DNA of 64,000 nt. Origin: Rhizobium sp. Leaf453. Lineage in GTDB: Bacteria; Pseudomonadota; Alphaproteobacteria; Rhizobiales; Rhizobiaceae. Both the position numbers and the translations under genes were made by a program. Positions 8,374 through 16,976 of the stretch are shown one piece after another; the stretch's first letter is position 1, and every line of letters starts with the position of its first letter. The notes below the pieces were generated by a model, which ran no database searches, had not been told where the DNA came from, and saw nothing but the letters and a program-made list of their open reading frames with translations. Where the stretch lies: contig NZ_LMRG01000026.1 of the NCBI RefSeq assembly GCF_001425605.1, positions 62,001-126,000 on the forward strand, written 5' to 3'.

Positions 8374-9713
8374 ACGCCCATTTCATCCACGGCCCAAACA
8401 ACCCGCCCGGACGTCGCCTGTCGATCGCGGTGATCGGCTCCGGCATTTCCGGCAGCGCGGCAGCCTGGGCGCTCAATCCCGTTCATGATGTCACCCTGTA
8501 CGAGAAGGACGCGCGTCCCGGCGGCCACACGGCAACGGTCGATATCGATTATGATGGAACGCCGATTTCGGTCGATACCGGCTTCATCGTCTACAACGAG
8601 GCCAACTATCCGAACCTCACGGCACTGTTTGCCGAATTGGGCGTCACGACCCACAAGAGCGACATGAGCTTTTCGGTGTCACTGGATCAGGGGCGGCTCG
8701 AGTGGAGCGGTGATAATCTTGCGACCGTGTTCGCGCAGAAACGCAATCTGCTCAGGCCATCCTTCCTGATGATGCTGCGCGAAATCCTGCGGTTCAACCG
8801 GATCTGCCTGGAAGACCGCAGCGCCGGACGGCTGGCGGCGATGTCCATCGGCGATTATCTCAACTGGCGCGGCTTCTCGCCGGGCTTCACCAACAATTAC
8901 CTCGTGCCCATGGCGGCGGCGATCTGGTCGACGCCCAGCGGCAAGATGTTGGAGTTCCCAGCCGAAAATTTCATTCAGTTCTTCGACAATCACCGCCTGA
9001 TCTACTCGAAGCCCCATCCCTGGCGCACGGTCACCGGCGGCAGCCGCAATTACCTGCAGAAACTCCTGCGGCCGCTCGGCGATCGTGTCCGGCTCGGCTG
9101 CGCTATCCGTTCGATCCGCCGCGAGGATGGCCGCGTCGTGATCGTCGATGGCGACGGTGTCACCAAGGTCTTCGACAAGGTGATCATCGCTGCCCATAGC
9201 GATCAGGCGTTGAATATGCTTTCGGACGCGACGGCGGCGGAAACGTCGTTGCTCTCCGCAGTCCCCTATCACGCCAACCGTGTCATCCTGCATCGCGATG
9301 CCGGGCTGATGCCGAAGCGGCCGAAAGTCTGGGCGTCGTGGAACTATCTGCGTTCGGCCAAGCCCTGTGGCACACAGGGCGTCGCTGTCAGCTACTGGAT
9401 GAACCGCCTGCAGGGGATTGATTCCCGTTGCCCGCTGTTCGTCACGCTGAATCCGGAGCGTGAACCGGCGCCCGAAAGCGTCTTTGCAGAATTTTCCTAC
9501 GATCACCCGCAATTCGATGCGCGCTCCATGGCGGCGCAGCAACGGCTGAAGGCAATCCAGGGCGATAACAACACGTTTTTCGCGGGTGCCTGGACCGGTT
9601 ACGGCTTTCACGAGGATGGCCTCGCCTCCGGGCTCGCCGCCGCCGAAGCGCTCGGGGGAATCATCCCTTGGCGCCAACAGGGAGCGGTGGATTTCCGGGA
9701 GGCGGCCGAATAG
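8370..9713 (+). CDS. FAD-dependent amine-oxidase-like oxidoreductase (possible UfaD-like desaturase)
   Basis: A 447-residue flavoprotein. The dinucleotide-binding motif IAVIGSGISGSAAAW is near residue 14, and EKDARPGGHTATV follows at the end of the second strand. The C-terminal FAD motif is FFAGAWTGYGFHEDGLASGL. It overlaps phrB by four bases and abuts DUF1365. Proteins of this kind next to DUF1365 and a CFA-synthase homologue belong to the Rhodobacter singlet-oxygen regulon, where a flavoprotein takes part in methylated-fatty-acid desaturation on the way to furan fatty acids. Family call is firm; that role is inferred. Confidence 0.85.
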   Translation: MNAHFIHGPNNPPGRRLSIAVIGSGISGSAAAWALNPVHDVTLYEKDARPGGHTATVDIDYDGTPISVDTGFIVYNEANYPNLTALFAELGVTTHKSDMSFSVSLDQGRLEWSGDNLATVFAQKRNLLRPSFLMMLREILRFNRICLEDRSAGRLAAMSIGDYLNWRGFSPGFTNNYLVPMAAAIWSTPSGKMLEFPAENFIQFFDNHRLIYSKPHPWRTVTGGSRNYLQKLLRPLGDRVRLGCAIRSIRREDGRVVIVDGDGVTKVFDKVIIAAHSDQALNMLSDATAAETSLLSAVPYHANRVILHRDAGLMPKRPKVWASWNYLRSAKPCGTQGVAVSYWMNRLQGIDSRCPLFVTLNPEREPAPESVFAEFSYDHPQFDARSMAAQQRLKAIQGDNNTFFAGAWTGYGFHEDGLASGLAAAEALGGIIPWRQQGAVDFREAAE

Positions 9714-10592
9714 ATGCAAACCACGCTCGGCTCGGACATGGCACGAAACGGTGCGCCTCCCGACGAGGCGGCCCTTCTCTATGCTGGCCACGTCATGCAT
9801 CAGCGCATGAAGCCGGTCGGCCATCGTTTCAGCTACGAGGTCTTTTCCCTGATGGTCGATCTCGACCGGCTGGATGAGGCAGATCGTTTGAGCGCCGTCT
9901 TCTCCGTCAATCGGCGCAACCTGCTCTCCTTCCACGAGAAGGATCACACGGGCGATACCGGCGTGTCCTTGCGGAACTACGTCGACAGCATGCTGGAAGA
10001 TGCCGGTGTCGAAACCCGGTCAGCGCGCGTGCTGCTGGTCTGTTATCCGCGCATTCTCGGCCTCGTCTTCAATCCATTGGCGGTCTATTATGCCTATGGC
10101 GAGAACGGCCGCCTGTGCGCTCTGGTATACGAGGTCCGAAACACGTTCGGAGAACGCCACACCTATGTCTGCCCGGTCGCATCCGGCGACCTCTCCGATG
10201 CCGGTATCCGGCAGCAATGCGACAAGATTTTCCATGTCTCGCCGTTCATTCCGATGGCGATGCGCTATCTGTTCCGCATGCTGCCGCCGGGCCGCGAAAT
10301 CCGCTGGCGCATTCTGGAGACGGACAGCGATGGCCCCTTGCTCGCAGCCACTTTTTCCGGCGTGCAGGTGCCTTTGAAAACAGGTCAGATTTTGCGGCTT
10401 GTTGCCCGTATCCCGCACCTTACATTCAAGATTATCGCCGGAATTCATTGGGAAGCGCTGAAGCTCTGGATCAAGGGCATGCGTTATATCTCGCGGCCCG
10501 AAGCACCGGCCCCTACCAGTACCTGGAGAAACGGCCACCGCCTGCGGCACGGATTTTATGATGAAAGCAAGGTTGGCGACCCGGCGGAATAA
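9714..10592 (+). CDS. DUF1365 domain protein
   Basis: A 292-residue protein recognisable as DUF1365 from LYAGHVMHQRMKPVGHRFSY near the start, NLLSFHEKDH, the central LLVCYPRILGLVFNPLAVYY and the EVRNTFGERHTY block. The ATG directly follows the stop of the oxidoreductase gene. The biochemical role is not established from sequence; it is always seen with the FAD oxidoreductase and CFA-synthase-like genes, so it probably acts on membrane lipid acyl chains with them. Confidence 0.87.
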   Translation: MQTTLGSDMARNGAPPDEAALLYAGHVMHQRMKPVGHRFSYEVFSLMVDLDRLDEADRLSAVFSVNRRNLLSFHEKDHTGDTGVSLRNYVDSMLEDAGVETRSARVLLVCYPRILGLVFNPLAVYYAYGENGRLCALVYEVRNTFGERHTYVCPVASGDLSDAGIRQQCDKIFHVSPFIPMAMRYLFRMLPPGREIRWRILETDSDGPLLAATFSGVQVPLKTGQILRLVARIPHLTFKIIAGIHWEALKLWIKGMRYISRPEAPAPTSTWRNGHRLRHGFYDESKVGDPAE

Positions 10593-10634
10593 GGTTATTT
10601 TGTGTCAAGAGCAATGATTGCTGAGGATCTGTAG

Positions 10635-11888
10635 ATGAGTACAGCAGGCACCGGTTATTGTGACTTGAAGGACGCCGAGCGTCTTTCGACTGAAAATCTC
10701 TCGAACATTGTCAAAGGCCTTCCCGCCAAGGCACAAATGGTTCTTCGCGGGCTCGTTCACATGCAGACGGGCTGCCTGAAGCTCACCTTGCCCGACCGCC
10801 GCACCGTCGTGGTCAAGGGCAAGACGCAAGGTCCCGTCGCGTCCGTCACGCTGCACAACTGGAACCTGCCGCAACGGGCGCTGACCGGCGGCACGATCGC
10901 GGTTGCCGAAAGCTACATGGACGGAGATTGGGACAGCCCGGATGTCGGCGCCTTTCTCGAACTCTTCCTCGTCAATGCCGAGGTCGGCAGCCATTTTTCA
11001 AACGGCGCGCGCGGCGTCATGCGGCTCTTGGAAAAATTCCGCCACTGGATGAACGCCAATACGCGCTCGGGCTCGAAGAAAAACATTTCGGCGCATTACG
11101 ATCTGGGCAACGCCTTCTACAAGGAATGGCTGGACCCGACCATGACCTATTCCTCGGCGCTCTATTCAACCGGCGCCAACGACCTTCAGTCGGCGCAGCG
11201 CGCCAAGTACAAGGCGCTTGCGGACGCGGCCGGCATCCGCGCCGGGCATCACGTGCTTGAAATCGGCTGCGGTTGGGGCGGCTTTGCCGAATATGCCGCA
11301 AGCGAGATCGGCTGCAAGGTCACCGGGCTGACGATCAGCCGCGAGCAACTGGCGTTTGCCACAGAGCGCATGAAACGCGCCGGTCTCTCCGACAAGGTCG
11401 ACATCAAGTTCCAGGATTACCGCGACGAAACGGGTCTTTACGATCGTATCGTCTCAATCGAGATGTTCGAGGCCGTCGGCGAAAAATACTGGCCCGCCTA
11501 TTTTGCGCAGTTGCAGCGCTGCCTGAAACCGGGCGGAAAGGCGGGTTTGCAGATCATCACCATCAAGCCGGAAGCCTATCGCGAGTACCGTGCCAATCCC
11601 GATTTCATCCAGAAATACGTCTTCCCCGGCGGCATGCTGCCGACCCGCGAGCACCTGATCGATCTTGGCCGCAAGGTCGGATTGAAGATCAGCGGCGATT
11701 TCGGCTTCGGCCTCGACTATGCCCGCACATTGGCTGAATGGCGCGAGCGCTTCTGGAATGTCTGGGATAAGGTCGAGCCGCTCGGCTTCGACACCCGTTT
11801 CAAGCGTCTATGGGAGTTCTACCTGTTCTACTGCGAGGCAGGCTTCCGGGCGAAGAACATCGATGTGAGACAGATCGTGTATGAGTGA
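10635..11888 (+). CDS. Cyclopropane-fatty-acyl-phospholipid synthase family methyltransferase
   Basis: A 417-residue SAM-dependent enzyme acting on unsaturated acyl chains of phospholipids. NISAHYDLGNAFYKEWLDPT (about residues 150-169) is the family signature, VLEIGCGWGGFAEYA is the SAM-binding loop, and the catalytic region RIVSIEMFEAVGEKYWPAYF is present. It is preceded by GAGGA and overlaps the transporter start by eight bases. In Rhodobacter the homologue in the RpoE regulon methylates vaccenate at the double bond; whether this protein makes a cyclopropane or a methylated alkene cannot be told here. Confidence 0.9.
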   Translation: MSTAGTGYCDLKDAERLSTENLSNIVKGLPAKAQMVLRGLVHMQTGCLKLTLPDRRTVVVKGKTQGPVASVTLHNWNLPQRALTGGTIAVAESYMDGDWDSPDVGAFLELFLVNAEVGSHFSNGARGVMRLLEKFRHWMNANTRSGSKKNISAHYDLGNAFYKEWLDPTMTYSSALYSTGANDLQSAQRAKYKALADAAGIRAGHHVLEIGCGWGGFAEYAASEIGCKVTGLTISREQLAFATERMKRAGLSDKVDIKFQDYRDETGLYDRIVSIEMFEAVGEKYWPAYFAQLQRCLKPGGKAGLQIITIKPEAYREYRANPDFIQKYVFPGGMLPTREHLIDLGRKVGLKISGDFGFGLDYARTLAEWRERFWNVWDKVEPLGFDTRFKRLWEFYLFYCEAGFRAKNIDVRQIVYE

Positions 11889-13222
11889 GAGGCCGACCGG
11901 CGGCGAAGTGCAGATGCCGATAAGCCGCCGGATGCTCCTCGTCTATGCCCTGCCCGCCATGCCGCTGGCTGCGCTCGGCCTGCCGCTCTATTCGCTCGTT
12001 CCGACTTACTACACCGAAATACTCGGCCTCCCAATTGCCGCCGTCGGCTGGGCGCTGCTGCTGGTCCGCATGTTCGATGCCGTCAGCGATCCGCTGGTTG
12101 GCTATGCCGCCGATCGCATCCGTCCGGATTTCGGCCGAAGGCGCCTACTGTTCCTGATCTCCCTACCCGTCGCGGCCGTGTCGGCATTCATGCTGTATTG
12201 GCCTCCCGCAGATGTGGGCATCGGCTGGCTTACGTTCTGGGGCATGCTGGTCTCACTGGGCTTCACGCTGGCGATCGTGCCCTATTCGGCCTGGGGCGCG
12301 GAACTGGTGGCGGATTACCATGGCCGGACCCGGCTCACCGCGACGCGCGAAGGCCTGACACTGGTGGGCACGCTGATCGCCATTGTCCTGCCCTTTGCCA
12401 TCGGTTTCGAGCAGAAGGGGTTTTCCGGTCTTGCCGTGCTCGGTCTGGTCTGCAGTCCTGTTGCCGGCCTTCGGATATCTCACTGTCTGGCGCGTGCCGG
12501 AACCAGAAGATGTCACCCGAACGCCACTGTCATTGGCGGCGGCGCTGTCCCAACTCGCCCGCAATCAGCCTTTCCTTCGCTTGATCGTTGCGTTCTTCCT
12601 GAACGGCCTTGCAAACGGCATACCGGCCACGCTGTTTCTCTATTTCGTCTCGGCACGGCTGCAACTGCCCGACATGCGCGGCCCCTTGATGTTCCTTTAT
12701 TTCTTGAGCGCCATTGCCGGCGTACCGCTGGCGGCAGTTGCGGCAAAACGGCTCGGCAAACACCGCGCCTGGGCCATCGCCATGCTTGCTGCCTGCGCGA
12801 TCTTTGCCGCTGCGCCGCTTCTGTCGGCCGGAGCGCTCATTCCATTCGCCCTGATCTGTGCTGCAACGGGCCTCTTGCTCGGTTTCGACCTCGCCATCCC
12901 GCCCTCGATTCAAGCCGATGTCATTGATACGGATACCGCCGTTTCCGGCGACCAGCGCAGCGGTTTCTATTTTGCTGCCTGGGGATTGGCGACCAAGCTT
13001 TCCTTGGCCTTGGGCGTCGGAATCGTCTTTCCATTGCTCGGCTTTTTCGACTTCGAGCCGGCATCGGGTTCACAGAACAACGCGGCGGCACTATTCGCAC
13101 TGGCCGTCATCTATGCCTGGATACCGATCGTACTCAAACTTTCAGCGATCACCCTCATGTGGAATTTTCCACTCGCCGAGGACACGCAAAAGCAATTGCG
13201 CGCGCGTATCCGGCAAAGCTGA
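11881..13222 (+). pseudogene. GPH/MFS-type transporter, split by a frameshift
   Basis: The N-terminal half reads from ATG 11881 (RRMLLVYALPAMPLAALGLP; FDAVSDPLVGYAADRIRPDF, a GPH/melibiose-family motif). Near 12450-12460 the coding sense passes to the +1 frame, which continues GYLTVWRVPEPEDVTRTPLS to the stop at 13222. The whole is 1342 bases, that is 447 codons plus one base, so one inserted base (or two deleted) explains it. About 12 membrane helices are covered by the two frames together. It could be a true mutation or a sequencing error. The start overlaps the CFA-synthase-like gene, so it is the last gene of the phrB operon. Confidence 0.8.
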
Positions 13223-13272
13223 CCTTTCTCGCCATCCTCGGATAACAGTCGGATGTGAACGTCAACCGCCGG

Positions 13273-14115
13273 TCATACGACCTGAGGATCACGGGCGACG
13301 GCTTCCGGCGCGTGGTTTGCGGTCACGAGCGGCCGCGTCTTCCAGCCGGTGGCCCTGTTCATCAGCCAGAAATAGAGACCGTACGGAAGCAGGTTGAGAA
13401 ACTTCAAGGCATAGGTGAAGCGTTTCGGGAAAGTAATCTCGAAACCGCTGGATTTTAGCCCGCTGACGATGTTGTCTGCCGCCTCCTCAGGACTGACCAG
13501 CGCCGGCATGGCAAAGGCGTTCCGTGCGGTGGCAGGCGTGTCGACAAACCCCGGATTGATGATCTGCAGCCGTATCCCGGCCTTGTCGAGATCGAATTTC
13601 AGGCTCTCGGCCATATTGATCAGGGCTGCCTTGGTCGCGCCATAGGCGGCACTGGTCGGCATGCCGCCATAGCCTGTCACCGAGGAGACGATGGCGATCT
13701 GGCCATGGCCGCGCGCCTTCATGTGACGCACTGCTGGCAGCAGGCAATTCACCGTGCCGTGCAGATTGACAGCAAACGTCTTTTCGAAATCCTCCCGGTG
13801 CATGTCCTCGCCGTGGACGGGGATGTAGACGCCGGCGTTCAGTACCGCCAAAGCCATCGAGCCGTGTTCGTATTCGATGGCAGCTAAAATACGTTCCATG
13901 TCGCGCGGATCGGTGACGTCTCCGTCTAGCACGATGATCTTTCCGGGACCGGGCGATTCATGCTGCAGGTGCACGAGCTTTTCATGGTCTCGCGCCGTCA
14001 CGACGACGTTAAAACCTTCCTGGACCAGTTTCAGCGCCAGCGCCCGGCCAATGCCGGAACTTGCTCCTGTCACCCAGGCAAGACCCAATTCGGGGTGCGC
14101 AACAAAATCGGTCAT
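13273..14115 (-). CDS. Short-chain dehydrogenase/reductase (SDR)
   Basis: A 280-residue classical SDR: cofactor motif TGASSGIGRALALKL near residue 16, LNAGVYIP (NAG motif), and catalytic Ser/Tyr/Lys in SSVTGYGG and AAYGATKAALINMAESL. ATG 14115 is preceded by AGGAAAGGAAG, a good ribosome site; an earlier in-frame ATG at 14166 lacks one. The last 40 residues (LKFLNLLPYGLYFWLMNRATG) are hydrophobic and may bind membrane. It lies 111 bases downstream of the chrR-like gene and probably shares its promoter. The substrate is unknown; membership in the lipid-modifying regulon is inferred. Confidence 0.88.
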   Translation of the reverse strand: MTDFVAHPELGLAWVTGASSGIGRALALKLVQEGFNVVVTARDHEKLVHLQHESPGPGKIIVLDGDVTDPRDMERILAAIEYEHGSMALAVLNAGVYIPVHGEDMHREDFEKTFAVNLHGTVNCLLPAVRHMKARGHGQIAIVSSVTGYGGMPTSAAYGATKAALINMAESLKFDLDKAGIRLQIINPGFVDTPATARNAFAMPALVSPEEAADNIVSGLKSSGFEITFPKRFTYALKFLNLLPYGLYFWLMNRATGWKTRPLVTANHAPEAVARDPQVV

Positions 14116-14226
14116 CGGTCTTCCTTTCCTGCTGAACATCGCGCCGATGCCGCAACAGGGCATCACGAAATAATACGCGCTGAAATGCAGTTTGTTCCGA
14201 TATTCTGGCCATTCCGGGGCGGTGGC

Positions 14227-14874
14227 TCAACCGATGAGATCGCCGATCAGTTGCCGGGAGGAGCCGGTCAGTTTCAACGGCGCGTCCGAGACCGCAAACC
14301 CGATGCACGGCACTTCGCTTTCGGCCTTTGGCCGGTGATCGACGCTCTCGTCGGCCACCGAAATATCCCCCTTGCCGAAGCGTCCGCGCACATCGTTGAA
14401 AGCGCCGTCAAGCACCAGCAGCAGTTCATAACCCTGATGGGTATGTGCCGGTACGGCGCGTCCGGGGCGAAGCCAGAAAAAGCTGACATCGCAACCGTCA
14501 ATCTTGCCGACATTGAATTCCTTGAAGCCGGGCAGCTTTCGTTTCCACGGCATGTCCTCCCCCTCGAATCCGACAAGCTCGCGGATGGCTTTTGGGAAAA
14601 GTGCGTTCGTCGGACGCTCGGTCTGTTTTGCAGTGACATCGATGGGAGGTGCGGAGAAGATCGCGTTCAGAATGTCGTCCCTCGACGCCAACGCAGCGGG
14701 TTCCATCTTTTCCAGCGCATCGCCCGCGGCTGTTTCAAAGTCGATGACTTTCGCGCGGTTGACGGACTTCATTTCCAGATGCGCCTCGACAAGCACACGC
14801 GCGGGCTCTGGCAGGATGCCTGCAGCATACCGCGCCATCAAGGCATCCACCATGTCGAGCTGAAAATCAGCCAT
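14227..14874 (-). CDS. ChrR-like cupin protein with degenerate anti-sigma zinc site
   Basis: A 215-residue protein with the two-domain ChrR layout: a short helical N-terminal domain (DALMARYAAGILPEPARVLVEAHLE) and a C-terminal cupin (LRPGRAVPAHTHQGYELLLV). Cupin ligands His144, His146, Glu150 and His180 are all present. In the N-terminal HxxxCxxC motif only His32 survives: positions 36 and 39 are Lys and Asn, and the early His is also missing. No sigma-factor gene adjoins it, unlike rpoE-chrR. The start at 14874 gives the normal ChrR N-terminus. A TGATCC-N18-TAATGA promoter lies upstream. Confidence 0.8.
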   Translation of the reverse strand: MADFQLDMVDALMARYAAGILPEPARVLVEAHLEMKSVNRAKVIDFETAAGDALEKMEPAALASRDDILNAIFSAPPIDVTAKQTERPTNALFPKAIRELVGFEGEDMPWKRKLPGFKEFNVGKIDGCDVSFFWLRPGRAVPAHTHQGYELLLVLDGAFNDVRGRFGKGDISVADESVDHRPKAESEVPCIGFAVSDAPLKLTGSSRQLIGDLIG

Positions 14875-14921
14875 GAATTGCAGCACCTGTTTTGCTGGTT
14901 GAGCCCCTGGACCGTATCGCC

Positions 14922-14951
14922 TCATTACGTGCAGGGTCAAGAATCGGATCA
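14922..14951 (-). promoter_or_regulatory. Putative ECF-sigma promoter of the chrR-like gene
   Basis: On the minus strand TGATCC (14951-14946) is followed after 18 bases by TAATGA (14927-14922), 47 bases before the start codon. The element and its spacing match the one in front of phrB. Confidence 0.6.
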
Positions 14952-15169
14952 CCGCGTTCGAAGCCGTACTCTGGTTTGCGGGGTCAATTTTTGCCCGTGA
15001 CGTAGCCCTGTTGAAACGCTATTTCTTGCTTCGACGGCCAGCGCGGTCGAAAAGACACTATTATTTCGGACGTTTGGATCGTCACTCAACGATCGGAACG
15101 ATCCGTGCCAACACCTGTTCAACCAGGCTCCGGCCTGGACCATTGCCCGCCAATCCAAGAGGTCTTCTC

Positions 15170-16210
15170 ATGCCCGTCCTGCCATCCGTTCTCGATGCCA
15201 TCGGCAATACGCCGCTGATCCGCCTGAAGGGCGCATCCGAGGCAACGGGTTGCAACATTCTCGGCAAGGCGGAGTTCCTCAATCCCGGCCAGTCGGTCAA
15301 GGATCGCGCGGCGCTGTCGATCATCCGCAATGCGGAGCGGTCCGGTCAGTTGAAGCCGGGCGGCGTCATCGTCGAAGGCACGGCCGGCAATACCGGTATC
15401 GGTCTTGCGCTGGTGGCGCAGGCGCTGGGCTATCGCACGGTCATCGTCATTCCGGAAACGCAGAGTGAGGAAAAGAAGGACGCCATTCGCCTTCTTGGGG
15501 CCGAACTGGTGGAAGTGCCGGCTGTGCCCTACAAGAACCCGAACAACTACGTGAAGCTCTCCGGCCGTCTCGCCGCCGAACTGGCCAAGACCGAGCCGAA
15601 TGGCGCGATCTGGGCCAACCAGTTCGACAATGTCGCCAACCGTGATGCCCATGTGGAAACCACCGCGCCGGAGATCTGGCGCGATACTGACGGCAAGATC
15701 GACGGTTTCATCTGCGCCGTCGGCTCGGGTGGCACGCTCGCCGGCGTTGCCCAAGGGCTTCGATCGTTCAACCCGGACGTCAAGATCGGCCTTGCAGACC
15801 CGGAAGGTGCCGCGCTCTACAATTTCTATGCGAACGGTGAACTGAAGGCTGAAGGCAGCTCGATCACCGAGGGTATCGGTCAGGGGCGTATCACTGCCAA
15901 TCTCGAAGGCTTCACCCCGAATTTTTCGTATCAGATCTCCGATTCGGAGGCGGTTTCCGTGGTGTTCGATCTGGTCGAAAACGAAGGCCTCTGTGTCGGC
16001 GGCTCCTCCGGCATCAATGTCGCAGGCGCTATTCGCCTCGCAAAAGATCTGGGTCCCGGACATACCATCGTGACGATCCTCTGCGACTATGGTAACCGCT
16101 ATCAGTCGAAACTGTTCAATCCGGCGTTTCTGAAGTCGAAGGGCCTGCCCGTCCCGGCATGGCTGACACGAAACTCCGGAATCACGGTGCCATACGAACC
16201 TGCCGGATAA
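15170..16210 (+). CDS. cysK: Cysteine synthase A (O-acetylserine sulfhydrylase)
   Basis: A 346-residue PLP enzyme that makes cysteine from O-acetylserine and sulfide. Lys44 in NPGQSVKDRAA is the PLP lysine, GTAGNTGIGLA is the substrate loop and VGSGGTLAGVA the phosphate-binding loop. ATG 15170 is preceded by AAGAGGT and gives the standard N-terminus; the open frame extends upstream but looks non-coding. It begins a tight run with the alanyl-tRNA editing gene, sseA and a GNAT gene. A long CysK with extra C-terminal residues is usual in Rhizobiaceae. Confidence 0.94.
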   Translation: MPVLPSVLDAIGNTPLIRLKGASEATGCNILGKAEFLNPGQSVKDRAALSIIRNAERSGQLKPGGVIVEGTAGNTGIGLALVAQALGYRTVIVIPETQSEEKKDAIRLLGAELVEVPAVPYKNPNNYVKLSGRLAAELAKTEPNGAIWANQFDNVANRDAHVETTAPEIWRDTDGKIDGFICAVGSGGTLAGVAQGLRSFNPDVKIGLADPEGAALYNFYANGELKAEGSSITEGIGQGRITANLEGFTPNFSYQISDSEAVSVVFDLVENEGLCVGGSSGINVAGAIRLAKDLGPGHTIVTILCDYGNRYQSKLFNPAFLKSKGLPVPAWLTRNSGITVPYEPAG

Positions 16211-16217
16211 GCATCCC

Positions 16218-16961
16218 ATGACAACGACTGCCCTTTTTCGTGACGACTTCTACCTTTCAACAGCAGAAGCGGTCGTGACGGGGATAGGGCCAGACGGTGG
16301 GATCGAACTCGACCAGACCTGTTTCTATGCAACGTCGGGTGGCCAGCCCGGCGATAACGGTTTCCTCGAGCGCGCCGACGGCAGCCGAATCGAGATCGCC
16401 ACGACCCGTCACGGCGAAACCAAGGACATCATTTTCCACATGCCGGCCGCCGATCAGCCTGTGCCGGAGGTCGGCGAAAAGCTGGTGCTGCATATCGACT
16501 GGCCGCGCCGCTACAAGCTGATGCGCATGCACACGGCCTGCCATCTCCTGTCCGTCGTCTGCCAGTATCCGATCACCGGCGCCGCTGTCGGCGAGGACGA
16601 GAGCCGGGTGGATTTCGACATGAGCGAAACCATCGACAAGGATGTCGTGACCGCCGACATGATGGCGCTGGTCGAGGGTAATCATCCGATCTATCTGCAA
16701 TGGATCACCGACGCGGAACTCGCCGCCAATCCCGATATCGTCAAATCCAAGAATGTCCGGCCACCGATGGGGCTCGGCCGTGTCAGCCTTGTCTGCATCG
16801 GCGAGAATGCTTCCATCGACAGCCAGCCCTGCGGCGGCACGCATGTTTCGGAGACACAGGAAGTCGGCCAGATTTTCATCGCCAAGATCGAAAAGAAGGG
16901 CAAGGAAAACCGCCGTTTCCGCATCCGCTTCGGCACGCCGGAAGCAAGCCCCGCCCTCTGA
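16218..16961 (+). CDS. Alanyl-tRNA editing protein (AlaX family)
   Basis: A 247-residue trans-editing factor homologous to the AlaRS editing domain; it hydrolyses mischarged Ser-tRNA(Ala) or Gly-tRNA(Ala). TCFYATSGGQPGD near the start is the family signature. Zinc ligands are His105 and His109 (HTACH) and Cys205/His209 (PCGGTHV). No alanine-ligase domain is present. It starts seven bases after cysK and is followed by sseA after 15 bases; placement with sulfur genes is usual in rhizobia. Confidence 0.92.
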   Translation: MTTTALFRDDFYLSTAEAVVTGIGPDGGIELDQTCFYATSGGQPGDNGFLERADGSRIEIATTRHGETKDIIFHMPAADQPVPEVGEKLVLHIDWPRRYKLMRMHTACHLLSVVCQYPITGAAVGEDESRVDFDMSETIDKDVVTADMMALVEGNHPIYLQWITDAELAANPDIVKSKNVRPPMGLGRVSLVCIGENASIDSQPCGGTHVSETQEVGQIFIAKIEKKGKENRRFRIRFGTPEASPAL

Positions 16962-16976
16962 CCGGAGAGATCCATC

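Noticed and set aside
8679-9947. Minus-strand frame of 422 codons opposite the FAD oxidoreductase
   Set aside because: Antisense shadow of a recognised gene; composition rich in Arg, Gln, His and Ala without motifs.
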